In this document: in pieces, positions 1-7,364 of the stretch
How positions within the stretch are numbered: the stretch's first letter is position 1
Layout of the letters: each line of letters starts with the position of its first letter
DNA from: Candidatus Stahliibacteriota bacterium
GTDB lineage: Bacteria; Hydrothermota; Tepidihabitantia; SM23-42
Assembly: GCA_030670605.1 (NCBI GenBank)
Contig: DAOVBK010000054.1
Location: forward strand, 1 to 8,329
Reading direction: 5' to 3'
DNA: 8,329 nt
Position numbers and translations under genes: made by a program
The notes under the pieces: generated by a model
What the model was told of the DNA's origin: nothing
Database searches by the model: none
What the model saw: only the letters and a program-made list of their open reading frames with translations

Positions 1-1
1 C

Positions 2-523
2 GCCATTGCACTACTTTTGATTTTTGTCGTCTGCACAAAAAGTGAACAAGGTGAACCGAAGGATGCAGTTGATCTTGTTCCTGCGAATAATGAAATCAGC
101 GGGTGGACGAGAAGTGGTACCATGGATATTGCTGAGAACGAAACACAGCTGCTCGCCCTTATTAATGGCGAAGGTCAGGTGTTCATCGACAATGGCTTTG
201 TCAAGTTTGTCCGTCAGCGATACCAGGGTGAAGTATCAGGCAATCAACGTGAGCTCGAGCTGCGCATCGTGGATATGGGCGATACCACCTCGGCAAAGGA
301 TGTGTATGATGAAACTGGCTTTGGCAGTGAAACACCCTGGACCGAAGATGGTCACGCAGGCACTGAAGCACGGATTGATGAAGCAGCACTTTTTGACTAC
401 AAAATCGATTTTTGGGAAGACAAATTCTATGTGAGTGTAGTAATATCTATGGAAAAAACACAGGCAGGACTGAATGTCGCAAAACTGTTTGCGATCAATG
501 TCTCTGAGGCAATCAAGGAGTGA
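2..523 (+). CDS. Probable envelope lipoprotein, DUF6599-like, 5' end outside window
   Basis: The frame is open from base 2, so the true start lies upstream; the TTG at 17 falls inside the hydrophobic segment and would leave almost no signal. The 173 visible residues begin with a hydrophobic stretch (AIALLLIFVV) followed by Cys (codon 32-34) and a polar region (TKSEQGEPKD), which looks like a lipoprotein signal. The lipobox is poor, with Val at -1 and Phe at -3, so lipidation is uncertain. The mature part has the order I recall for DUF6599-type proteins: a GW near the start, an 'LLALINGEGQVFIDNGF' segment, a LELRIVDMGDTTSAKDVYD segment, then a strand-rich end (KIDFWEDKFYVSVVIS). The family has no established function; it is predicted to act in the periplasm. 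It is the first visible gene of a tight run and lies 8 bases before the DUF362 gene, so a role in the same envelope redox module is inferred. The family call is from memory, without a profile search. Confidence 0.7.
   Translation, partial: AIALLLIFVVCTKSEQGEPKDAVDLVPANNEISGWTRSGTMDIAENETQLLALINGEGQVFIDNGFVKFVRQRYQGEVSGNQRELELRIVDMGDTTSAKDVYDETGFGSETPWTEDGHAGTEARIDEAALFDYKIDFWEDKFYVSVVISMEKTQAGLNVAKLFAINVSEAIKE
515..520 (+). promoter_or_regulatory. Ribosome binding site for the DUF362 gene
   Basis: AAGGAG sits at the end of the upstream gene and touches a GTG at 520, so it cannot serve that GTG. It lies 11 bases before the ATG at 532, with a second purine run (GAGGCGAG, about 522-529) nearer to it. 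This favours ATG 532 over GTG 520 and ATG 541. Confidence 0.55.
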
Positions 524-531
524 GGCGAGAA

Positions 532-1452
532 ATGCCGCGAATGACACGCCGTGATTTCCTCAAGATCAGTGCTGGCGTCGCCATCGCCGGACTCCTTCCG
601 AAGACAGTGTTCAGTGCTGAACAGAGTGGCGCAAGCGGTCCTGCACTCGGCGTCGCCCACGGTGAACCGTCACGACTCGTTGCGGCTGCAGTCGACGCGA
701 TCGGCGGAATCAGCTCGTTCATACAACCTGGTGACCGGGTGTGCATCAAGCCAAACATTTCCTTTGCGGCAAATGTCGACTGTGGCGCGACAACAAATCC
801 GCAGATCGTGAAGCAGATCGTACAGCTCTGCCTGGATGCTGATGTTGAAAAGGTGATTATTCTTGATCATACCATTGCTAATGCGGTCCTCTGTGTTGAG
901 AAAAGTAGAATCAAAGAGGCGATCATAGACAAGAAGAGGGTGAATCTCCTCACCCTCACCAAAGAACGGCAGTTCACTGATGTCAGCGTTCCGCGCGGCA
1001 CCGAATTACAGACAATAAAAGTAGCAAAGGCATTGCTCGAAGCCGACAAGTTCATCAATGTGCCGACGGCAAAGTCACATTCAGCAACGGGTGTCAGTCT
1101 CAGCATCAAGAACCTCATGGGTCTGGTATGGGACCGCGGTTACTTGCATCGCGTTAATCTGCACAAGGCGATTGCTGAATTGGCAACAGTCATGACACCT
1201 GATTTGACGATCATCGATGCAACGCGGTGCCTGACAAGCGGTGGGCCAGGCGGTCCTGGAAAAACAGTCACCCTCAACAAAGTCGTTGCTGGCGCTGATA
1301 TGGTCGCGGTCGATTCGTTCACGGTTGGCCTTACCCAGTGGTACAACAGAGCGTTTGTCGGCACTAATGTGAAATATCTTGTCGCTGCTCATGAGCTTGG
1401 CATCGGGGAAATCAATACAGACAAGATGCATATTACTGAGGTTGAAGCATAG
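532..1452 (+). CDS. Tat-exported DUF362 domain protein
   Basis: The product has 306 residues from ATG 532. The N-terminus is a clear twin-arginine signal: T5-R6-R7-D8-F9-L10-K11, then a hydrophobic stretch (ISAGVAIAGLLP) and probable cleavage near FSA-EQ at 29. This means export of a folded, often cofactor-bearing protein. The rest has the usual DUF362 layout: CIKPNIS (71-77), TNPQIV (88-93), a conserved KSH...SIKNLMG segment (181-197), HKAIAEL (211-217), DLTIIDATR (224-232), GGPGGPG (237-243) and AGADMVAVD (253-261). DUF362 proteins often occur with or fused to ferredoxin domains and their biochemical role is unsettled. This one has five scattered Cys (71, 84, 100, 121, 233) but no CxxCxxCxxxCP motif, so any cluster chemistry would need a partner, plausibly the polyferredoxin encoded next. 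GTG 520 would overlap the upstream stop but has no spacing from the AAGGAG. Family call is firm; function is inferred. Confidence 0.9.
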   Translation: MPRMTRRDFLKISAGVAIAGLLPKTVFSAEQSGASGPALGVAHGEPSRLVAAAVDAIGGISSFIQPGDRVCIKPNISFAANVDCGATTNPQIVKQIVQLCLDADVEKVIILDHTIANAVLCVEKSRIKEAIIDKKRVNLLTLTKERQFTDVSVPRGTELQTIKVAKALLEADKFINVPTAKSHSATGVSLSIKNLMGLVWDRGYLHRVNLHKAIAELATVMTPDLTIIDATRCLTSGGPGGPGKTVTLNKVVAGADMVAVDSFTVGLTQWYNRAFVGTNVKYLVAAHELGIGEINTDKMHITEVEA

Positions 1453-1484
1453 AATAAGGACACATTTGTATACACAATCATAGT

Positions 1485-2990
1485 GTGACGAGAAAAACAA
1501 GAGTAATTCACCGCATCGTGCGCTGGATCATCCAGCTTCTGTTTCTCGCACTGTTCATCTTTTTCTTTGTCACGACAAAGTACGGTCACCCCTTTGGTTT
1601 TCAGAATCTCTTTTTCCGTCTTGACCCGCTGATTCTCATCGTCATCAGCATTGCATACCGCACGCTTATTGTCACAGCACTTTTATCTGTTATCGTCATT
1701 ATTGGAACACTGCTATGCGGTCGTTTCTTTTGTGGATATGTATGTCCACTCGGAACAGCAATCGACCTTTGCTGTGCTGTACCCGGTGTGCGAAAACGCA
1801 CATGGCCTGTGTTTACAAACGCCAAGTATGTGATATTATTATTCCTCCTTATATCAGCGCTCATTGGTCGTTCTTTCCTGCATTTTTTCGACCCACTCGT
1901 TATCTTCGAACGTTCTTTGACGCTGCTCGTATATCCAATGGTATCGTATTTTGCAGGATTCGTGGCGCTCATATCACCCGCAGTATTTACCGAAACACTC
2001 ATAGCGTTGCTCGTATTCATCAGTATCCTTGGCGTTAGTTCAGTCATATCACGATTCTGGTGCCGCACGCTCTGCCCGCTCGGTGGTCTCCTCGCCTTCC
2101 TGTCACATATCTCCGTGTTCAAACTCTTTTTCAAGAACGAATGCAGTGCATGTGGTATTTGTCAATCGGTATGTCCGACCTCAGCAATTGATTACGAGTC
2201 GCGTACTATTGACACCGCTGAATGTATTAACTGTCTCCGGTGTTTCTATGAATGTCCCCAACAGACAATCACTTATGCTCGCCGTGTTTCTAGCTCCAAA
2301 ACTGACTTCCAACGCCGGCATGTTGTTGTCGCATTTCTCACAAGTATCATAGCCGTACCATTAGTCCGTAGTCTCCTTCATACGAAACTCCACGGTAGAA
2401 TCATCAGACCGCCAGGCGCCATCCCAGAACCTGATTTTGTTAATGTATGTATCCACTGTGGTAAGTGTATGAAAGTATGTCCAACGAATGGGTTGCAGCC
2501 ATGCGTGTTCGAAGCTGGAATCAACGGACTTTGGACACCGCGACTCATCCCTAAGATCGGCGGGTGTGAAAAGAACTGCAACATGTGCGGAAACGTTTGC
2601 CCGACATCGGCAATCCGAAAGCTCCCCTTGGAAGAAAAAACGTACGCCAAGATAGGTACTGCGGTCATTGATCGGTCTCGATGTATCGCCTGGGAACAGG
2701 ATAAGGTTTGTTTAATCTGTGACGAAGCGTGTCCGTATAATGCAATCAGTTCGCTTAACGAGACTGTCCACGATGTAACCCTTTTACGTCCCTTTGTTGA
2801 TGAAAGAATCTGTAATGGATGTGGCCTTTGTGAGGCACGATGTCCAATTGAAGGACCTGCTGCGATTCAGGTTTTCTCTATTGGCGAAGAGCGCAAGAAA
2901 ACAGGTTCTTACATCACTGAGGAAAAAGTGAAGCTGCGAGCCTGCGAGGAAAAAAAGGAAGATATTCCTTCAGGCTTTATCCTGGAATAG
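1485..2990 (+). CDS. NapH-like membrane ferredoxin fused to a NapG/MauM-like polyferredoxin
   Basis: The product has 501 residues. The N-terminal half is membrane-bound, with hydrophobic segments at about 12-30, 48-77, 113-128, 146-165 and 170-188, and the paired motifs of NapH-type proteins: C78-x4-C83-x3-C87-P and C193-x3-C197-P. Two 4Fe-4S sites follow: C220/C223/C226/C230-P and C247/C250/C253/C257-P. A second hydrophobic stretch after FQRRH (about 276-297) resembles the decayed Tat signal of a NapG-like protein. After it come four more sites: C322/C325/C328/C332, C361/C365/C368/C372, C400/C409/C412/C416 and C443/C446/C449/C453. In nitrate or amine systems NapH and NapG are separate proteins that pass electrons from the quinone pool toward periplasmic enzymes; the same path is inferred here, with the upstream DUF362 protein as possible partner. 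GTG 1485 is the only ordinary start after the in-frame stop at 1455, but AAGGA (1456-1460) is 24 bases away, so the start is uncertain. No CxxCH heme site is present. Confidence 0.88.
   Translation: MTRKTRVIHRIVRWIIQLLFLALFIFFFVTTKYGHPFGFQNLFFRLDPLILIVISIAYRTLIVTALLSVIVIIGTLLCGRFFCGYVCPLGTAIDLCCAVPGVRKRTWPVFTNAKYVILLFLLISALIGRSFLHFFDPLVIFERSLTLLVYPMVSYFAGFVALISPAVFTETLIALLVFISILGVSSVISRFWCRTLCPLGGLLAFLSHISVFKLFFKNECSACGICQSVCPTSAIDYESRTIDTAECINCLRCFYECPQQTITYARRVSSSKTDFQRRHVVVAFLTSIIAVPLVRSLLHTKLHGRIIRPPGAIPEPDFVNVCIHCGKCMKVCPTNGLQPCVFEAGINGLWTPRLIPKIGGCEKNCNMCGNVCPTSAIRKLPLEEKTYAKIGTAVIDRSRCIAWEQDKVCLICDEACPYNAISSLNETVHDVTLLRPFVDERICNGCGLCEARCPIEGPAAIQVFSIGEERKKTGSYITEEKVKLRACEEKKEDIPSGFILE
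2955..2987 (+). promoter_or_regulatory. Two competing hairpins over the start region of the propeller/barrel gene
   Basis: At the end of the polyferredoxin gene, AAGGAA (2955-2960) and TTCCTT (2965-2970) can form a 6-bp hairpin with a GATA loop. TTCAGG (2969-2974) can instead pair with CCTGGA (2981-2986), one pair being G-U, with loop CTTTAT. The second hairpin covers the only Shine-Dalgarno-like bases (GGAA, 2984-2987) before TTG 2994. The two share bases 2969-2970, so they compete. Ribosomes finishing the upstream gene would open both. The pairing is seen; any control of translation is inference. Confidence 0.3.
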
Positions 2991-2993
2991 TAC

Positions 2994-5900
2994 TTGCTAC
3001 CCTTCCTCTTTTTTATCATTACCACATCCCAAAAACAGCTCGCAGACAATCCGATTATTCTCGATGCCGCGACGGATATCTATGCCTCCGAGTTTGTTTT
3101 TGTCTCAACGCCGCATGGCATTTACACCTTTGACCGCAATACTGAAATCTGGGGTAGAATTACTGAGCTGCATGGACTGCCAGACAATGCAGTCACGATT
3201 GCTGGTCTTGATGATGGTATTCTGTGGGTGGCAAGCCAAACTGGTTGTGCCTCAGCTGATGTGCGATTGAACGACTGGCAAACCTATAATCTGCCTGGCA
3301 CAACCGAAGCCCTTGTCTTTGACGATGATTATGTATGGGCAGCCGGTGATTACGGCATAGCGCGTTTTGACAAATACGTAGAAACATGGGAAGAAATCGC
3401 TCCCTATAAAACGAATCATGGCTACGGTGATGCAGACTACATATGGTTTGCAACAGACTCAGGGATTGTCCGGTATGTTCGACAGTTTGAGAAAATAGAA
3501 TCACTACCCGAGGCACCACTTCTTCCATTCTACTATGTTATTAACACACCGGAGCGGCTTTGGTTTCTTGCACAGGATACCTTTGTTGCATATGAAAAAA
3601 GCCAAGAACACTGGTCACGCTACACTGGCTTTGCTGTACAAGACTACTCAGTACTCGGTGATTCACTTTTTGCCGTGCGCGCAGGGACCGTGTACGTGTA
3701 CGAACCGCGTTCAGACGCATGGCAGGTATTCAGAGACATCGAGGGACTTGCTCGCATCAACGGCATCTTTGCAGGAACCGAAAACATGCTCCTTGCAACG
3801 GATAATGGCTTGTTCATCTATAACTGGGAAACAAGAACGAGAACGCTCTACAACAGAAGCAATGGGCTGGAACATGATTCACTAATAGATGCGTATGAAG
3901 ATGCAAATCACATATATGCGATCAGCGCAAGCGCAATTGAATTCTTTGACAAAGATGCCGAATTATGGCAGACCGAAGAGGTGAAACCATCTGAACCAAA
4001 AAAACCAGCAGTTTTTTATGTTGACGAGGCAGGCGGTCATGCACGGCTCATCAAGAATGTCGACATGCGGCTACAGGGGTGGGCATACTACACACAATCG
4101 CGGACTATATCTGGTGGAGAGGAAACAAGAACTGATCACGAAAATATCAATCTGAGACTGATCGGTCTTCATACGAGCAAGAGATTTGTATCACTATACT
4201 ATGATGACACTGACAAGAACCAAGAACTCTATGGTTTCCTGTACCAGGGTCTTGAACGCGACGTGCTCCACCAGGCGAGCGGTGGCTATCTGAATTCACA
4301 ATATTTTGTGTTCGATCTTATACCAACGTACTCAATACTCGGAGCACAAACAAGATTGAAGCGTGCACCACACTCAGTTGACCTGCAGGCTGGTGAAATG
4401 AAATCAGAAGTAAGAAAAGACTTTTTTACAGGCAAATCAAACTTCAAAGACCTCACACGCTTTGACCGAGATTATCAAAAAAACACGTTTTATCGTATCT
4501 ATGATATGCCCCGGGAAATCATACGCCAATTCGATACACTTTTCATCGATGACCGGGATGTCTCGAACAATGGCATTGATACACGAACAGGATTCACTAT
4601 CGCTGGCATTACTGGCGACTTTGATCTGTTCATAAACGGACAAAATTATTTCATCGACTATAATCATGCCATGCTTCGTATTCTCTCTGCAAGGAATGAT
4701 TCAGATGTCATTGTTTTGTTGCTCAATGGTGAAGAGATCGTCATCCAGTCCCCGTCTGTGCAGGGTCGTGCTCTCGAGAATGTGTATGTGCTTGGTCCTG
4801 ATATTGAACCCCATTCTTTCACCATGCGCATCACAGACACGCTGGGTACTGTCTATGCACTGAGCGATTTCGGGCTCGATCAAGATGGCGACAACCGTGT
4901 CGATGAGGATTTCATCAATTATGATCTCGGATATCTATCATTCCCGAATCCCAGGCCATTCCCCGACGAGGTTTACGACGCTGGTATACATATCTATACC
5001 ATGGACTTCACCTTCACGACGCGCTCACTTTTCTATTTTTTGACGCACTACCCTATTCTGCGTAACAGCGAGATTGTCTCTGTTGACGCAGAAATAATGT
5101 CCCCAGGGAATGACTACATCCTCGATTATACATCTGGTACACTTCTTTTTATGAGGGAAGATATAGTATCAGACTTCAGCGAAATAGAAGTACAGTACGG
5201 CTCAGTGGATCGAGACAGAAAAGACCGTTTGTATTCGGTCGAACCGAATGTGAACATAGGAAATACAATCAGCCTCACGCCAGGCATTTCACGAGTCGAA
5301 GAGCAGAACATCTATCACCTGTCAGGAAGATGGCGGGCAACACCACATGAACAGACTGCATTCAAGATATTGCCGCAAGCCGCAGTCACACAAGAGCAGG
5401 AGTGGGCGCATGACTATCAACTCATTGCCAATCATAAGAGGTTCAGTCTCAATGCAGGATACAGTGGTTTCTCAGATAGTTTTGCATTTGCTGAAGCGCG
5501 CAAGAAGAAATACGGCTTTCTGCGGCACAGCGGCGTTGTCTTGGCAAGTCTTGAACCATTTCGGCACATCCGTCTCGACGGGTATCACAAACGAGAATAC
5601 CAGGTCGACTCATTACGAACAGAACATGTTGTTCAGTATAGTCAAGCAAAATTGGGATACCTACATCCACGACTCCCGCACGGGTATGTTCTCGTCAGCA
5701 AAGACAAACTACCAAGACACGATAGACGCAGAGTACAGGTCAACCTCAATTATGATGTCCAAACGATGAAGTCCAAGATAAAACTCAATGCGCTTGTCAG
5801 ACATATTCTCGAAGAAGCCCCAAGCGACAGTACTGAAAGTGCCTTCGAATGGCTGTGTAATGCTGTTTTCTCTTTACCATTCCCCCTCTATGGGGATTTC

Positions 5901-6833
5901 TACTATCGGCACAACAATCGATACACGAATGATGTCAGGAAGAAAAATGACAGTGAACTCAGAACGTCAGTCAATTTTGATGTCATCCCCGGTATGTATT
6001 ACCATGGTTTCTATAGGCATGAACTCATAACATACCACTTAAGAGAAACGCAGGACATGGATCTGCAACTCACATTCAATAACATTCTTCATATAGCACC
6101 TGGTCGCTGGTACGCACCATTGAGCATCATGAATTTCTCCTGTGGGCTGTCAGACAATTTCGACGAGTATGTACACGATCTGCCACATACGTACGAAACC
6201 CCATACCTTTTTTTCAAACCACTGGAGGACGACAATATATCAAGCATCAATCGCACACAAAGCTACTTTGCAAGTGTCTATTTCACCCCTGTAACCGAAC
6301 TGCTCGTGTGGGCAAAACATACGAATAGCAAAAGCGGCGTTGCTTATTATGGACTACCAGAACTGGAGCCGACATTGAGGAATGAATTGAAAATCGAGTA
6401 TGAGCCAGGAACTATCGGTCGCATTATTGCCTCGTTCGACCACAGAGCAGTGAAGACCTACCCTCCTCAAGACCTTCTCAGCATCTATACAGAGTGGAGC
6501 AAACCCTGGTCTGCTTTCCTCCGCACAAAACTCACCATACTGTATCGGGAAGACAAAAAAAACTACACGTCGCAAAACATAGAAAGCGAAGAAGTGCGAG
6601 CAAATATACAGACCCTATTACGTTTCACATCACGATCATTCGTCACGGTATATTGTGGTGGCTATCAAAACCAAACCACGGGAACAGAAACAGACTATGC
6701 ACTCATACCTGGCATAAGCGCAAATTTCAATCTCCTTGCATTCACGTATGTACAATTCGATTATGAATCAACGCTATCAACCGTGAATCCGGCAGTTCAC
6801 TATGCATCAGCACGACTGACCGCACAGTTCTAA
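2994..6833 (+). CDS. Secreted beta-propeller protein with C-terminal outer-membrane beta-barrel
   Basis: The product has 1279 residues from TTG 2994, 3 bases after the upstream stop. TTG is the only start that keeps the hydrophobic N-terminus (LPFLFFIITT...LA-DN), although this signal lacks the usual basic residues. Residues about 25-330 carry seven or eight repeats of the form G-[IL]-x-x-[FY]-[DE]...W, for example GIYTFDRNTEIW (42-53), GIARFDKYVETW (121-132), VYVYEPRSDAW (233-243) and AIEFFDKDAELW (314-325), each followed by a [IL]W[VF]A-type strand: a beta-propeller like those of two-component 'reg_prop' sensors. Residues 355-740 are strand-rich, with an acidic D629-x-D631-x-D633-x3-D637 loop like a calcium site and two copies of a Y-x-[IL]-D-Y...L motif (about 552 and 708). 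From about 745 alternating strands rich in aromatic residues continue to a terminal Phe (SARLTAQF), as in barrels inserted by BamA. The middle and barrel recall SprA-like or unnamed surface proteins; no specific function is assigned. It is the last gene of the run. Confidence 0.72.
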   Translation: MLPFLFFIITTSQKQLADNPIILDAATDIYASEFVFVSTPHGIYTFDRNTEIWGRITELHGLPDNAVTIAGLDDGILWVASQTGCASADVRLNDWQTYNLPGTTEALVFDDDYVWAAGDYGIARFDKYVETWEEIAPYKTNHGYGDADYIWFATDSGIVRYVRQFEKIESLPEAPLLPFYYVINTPERLWFLAQDTFVAYEKSQEHWSRYTGFAVQDYSVLGDSLFAVRAGTVYVYEPRSDAWQVFRDIEGLARINGIFAGTENMLLATDNGLFIYNWETRTRTLYNRSNGLEHDSLIDAYEDANHIYAISASAIEFFDKDAELWQTEEVKPSEPKKPAVFYVDEAGGHARLIKNVDMRLQGWAYYTQSRTISGGEETRTDHENINLRLIGLHTSKRFVSLYYDDTDKNQELYGFLYQGLERDVLHQASGGYLNSQYFVFDLIPTYSILGAQTRLKRAPHSVDLQAGEMKSEVRKDFFTGKSNFKDLTRFDRDYQKNTFYRIYDMPREIIRQFDTLFIDDRDVSNNGIDTRTGFTIAGITGDFDLFINGQNYFIDYNHAMLRILSARNDSDVIVLLLNGEEIVIQSPSVQGRALENVYVLGPDIEPHSFTMRITDTLGTVYALSDFGLDQDGDNRVDEDFINYDLGYLSFPNPRPFPDEVYDAGIHIYTMDFTFTTRSLFYFLTHYPILRNSEIVSVDAEIMSPGNDYILDYTSGTLLFMREDIVSDFSEIEVQYGSVDRDRKDRLYSVEPNVNIGNTISLTPGISRVEEQNIYHLSGRWRATPHEQTAFKILPQAAVTQEQEWAHDYQLIANHKRFSLNAGYSGFSDSFAFAEARKKKYGFLRHSGVVLASLEPFRHIRLDGYHKREYQVDSLRTEHVVQYSQAKLGYLHPRLPHGYVLVSKDKLPRHDRRRVQVNLNYDVQTMKSKIKLNALVRHILEEAPSDSTESAFEWLCNAVFSLPFPLYGDFYYRHNNRYTNDVRKKNDSELRTSVNFDVIPGMYYHGFYRHELITYHLRETQDMDLQLTFNNILHIAPGRWYAPLSIMNFSCGLSDNFDEYVHDLPHTYETPYLFFKPLEDDNISSINRTQSYFASVYFTPVTELLVWAKHTNSKSGVAYYGLPELEPTLRNELKIEYEPGTIGRIIASFDHRAVKTYPPQDLLSIYTEWSKPWSAFLRTKLTILYREDKKNYTSQNIESEEVRANIQTLLRFTSRSFVTVYCGGYQNQTTGTETDYALIPGISANFNLLAFTYVQFDYESTLSTVNPAVHYASARLTAQF

Positions 6834-6854
6834 GCTGGGGTCAAATCCCCGCTT
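6832..6854 (+). terminator. Hairpin overlapping the operon's last stop codon; weak terminator or element-end hairpin
   Basis: AAGC-T-GGGG (6832-6840) pairs with CCCC-GCTT (6847-6854): eight base pairs with one bulged T and a TCAAAT loop, starting within the TAA stop. Only a mixed GGTTTATTAA follows, not a clean T run, so termination would be weak. The hairpin also coincides with the left outer repeat of the mobile element, and IS200-like/RAYT enzymes recognise imperfect end hairpins, so it may be the element's end instead, or both. Confidence 0.45.
6836..6847 (+). repeat. Left outer inverted repeat
   Basis: TGGGGTCAAATC; its partner at 7365-7376 reads TGGGGTTAAATC on the - strand, a single mismatch. 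It forms part of the 6832-6854 hairpin. Confidence 0.55.
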
Positions 6855-6907
6855 GGTTTATTAACACCAAACATTTGGAGACGGGGTTTCGCTACATAAC
6901 AGCTCAA

Positions 6908-6923
6908 CTCAACATTCAACATT
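6908..6923 (+). repeat. Left inner inverted repeat (16 bp, perfect)
   Basis: CTCAACATTCAACATT is the exact reverse complement of 7350-7365. It holds a tandem CAACATT unit twice. Its last two bases (TT) are the first two of the TTGACA -35 box, so repeat and promoter are interlocked. Confidence 0.75.
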
Positions 6924-6949
6924 GACACACCTCTGTCTCACGCTACAAT
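6922..6949 (+). promoter_or_regulatory. Near-consensus sigma70-type promoter pointing into the transposase and MFS gene
   Basis: TTGACA (6922-6927, full match to the -35 consensus), a 16-base spacer, then TACAAT (6944-6949, five of six for the -10 box). A start of transcription 6-8 bases after the -10 would fall at about 6955-6957, on the transposase ATG at 6955, so that reading frame would be leaderless or nearly so; no Shine-Dalgarno sequence is visible before it. With the transposase broken, the main effect could be transcription of the MFS gene at 7376. The boxes are seen; activity is inferred. Confidence 0.5.
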
Positions 6950-6954
6950 AGTTT

Positions 6955-7364
6955 ATGGTAAGACCTCTCCGTATCCAATATCCCGGAGCTTTCTATCATT
7001 CAATGTGTCGTGGCAATGAACGTAAGAAGATATTTCTCGATAACAATGACCGACACTATTTTCTCAAGTTACTAGCGGAATCTCTCGAAACGCATCACGT
7101 CATTCTCTATTCCTACGTAATGATGCATAATCATTTTCATCACGCCAGCGTGGGTGTGGCGGTATCGTACGTGGTATAGCCGCAGAGATGTTGTACAAAC
7201 ACAGTGGTGTTGCCCAGACAAAAATCGGTCAACTACTCGGTGGAGTAGACTACGGTGCGGTGTATCAATTACGCCAGCGCATGAAGAAACAACTGCCATA
7301 TGACAGGTCACTAAAGGATCAGTACGAGCAGGTTGAGCAAAGAGTACAAAATGTTGAATGTTGA
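6955..7364 (+). pseudogene. REP-associated tyrosine transposase (RAYT, Y1/HUH family), internally deleted and frameshifted
   Basis: From ATG 6955 the frame encodes the classic RAYT N-terminus (VRPLRIQYPGAFYHSMCRGN...), a DNDRHYFL segment and the metal-binding HUH motif in MHNHFH (about 7123-7140). It then runs through unrelated residues to a stop at 7177-7179. A second frame, open from 7131 to the TGA at 7362-7364 and shifted by one base, encodes about 77 residues matching the family's C-terminal helix-turn-helix tail (GIAAEMLYKHSGVAQTKIGQLL, then a VDYGAVYQLRQRM segment). The middle that should lie between, with the catalytic Tyr helix and the 'RYIHLNPV'-like region, is absent: the two parts sum to roughly 135-140 residues, against about 200-300 in intact members. 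Even a ribosomal frameshift could not restore an enzyme. In life RAYTs nick single-stranded DNA at hairpin ends. The break lies at about 7138-7143. Confidence 0.85.

Noticed and set aside
17..523. TTG at 17 as the true start of the first gene
   Set aside because: The frame stays open to the window edge and TTG lies within the hydrophobic segment, leaving only five residues before the Cys.
1461..1487. CACA...TGTG pairing before the polyferredoxin start as a regulatory hairpin
   Set aside because: Only about four base pairs; too short to separate from chance.
1601..2134. 177-residue open frame on the - strand
   Set aside because: It lies wholly opposite the NapH-like half, whose Cys motifs and helices are clear; it is a shadow.
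2445..2490. Possible c-type heme site in the polyferredoxin
   Set aside because: The sequence is CIHCGKC, so the residue after CxxC is Gly, not His; it is a 4Fe-4S motif.
6955..7364. Functional transposase made by ribosomal frameshifting
   Set aside because: The frames could be joined by a -1 shift, but the catalytic Tyr region is missing, so the product would be inactive.
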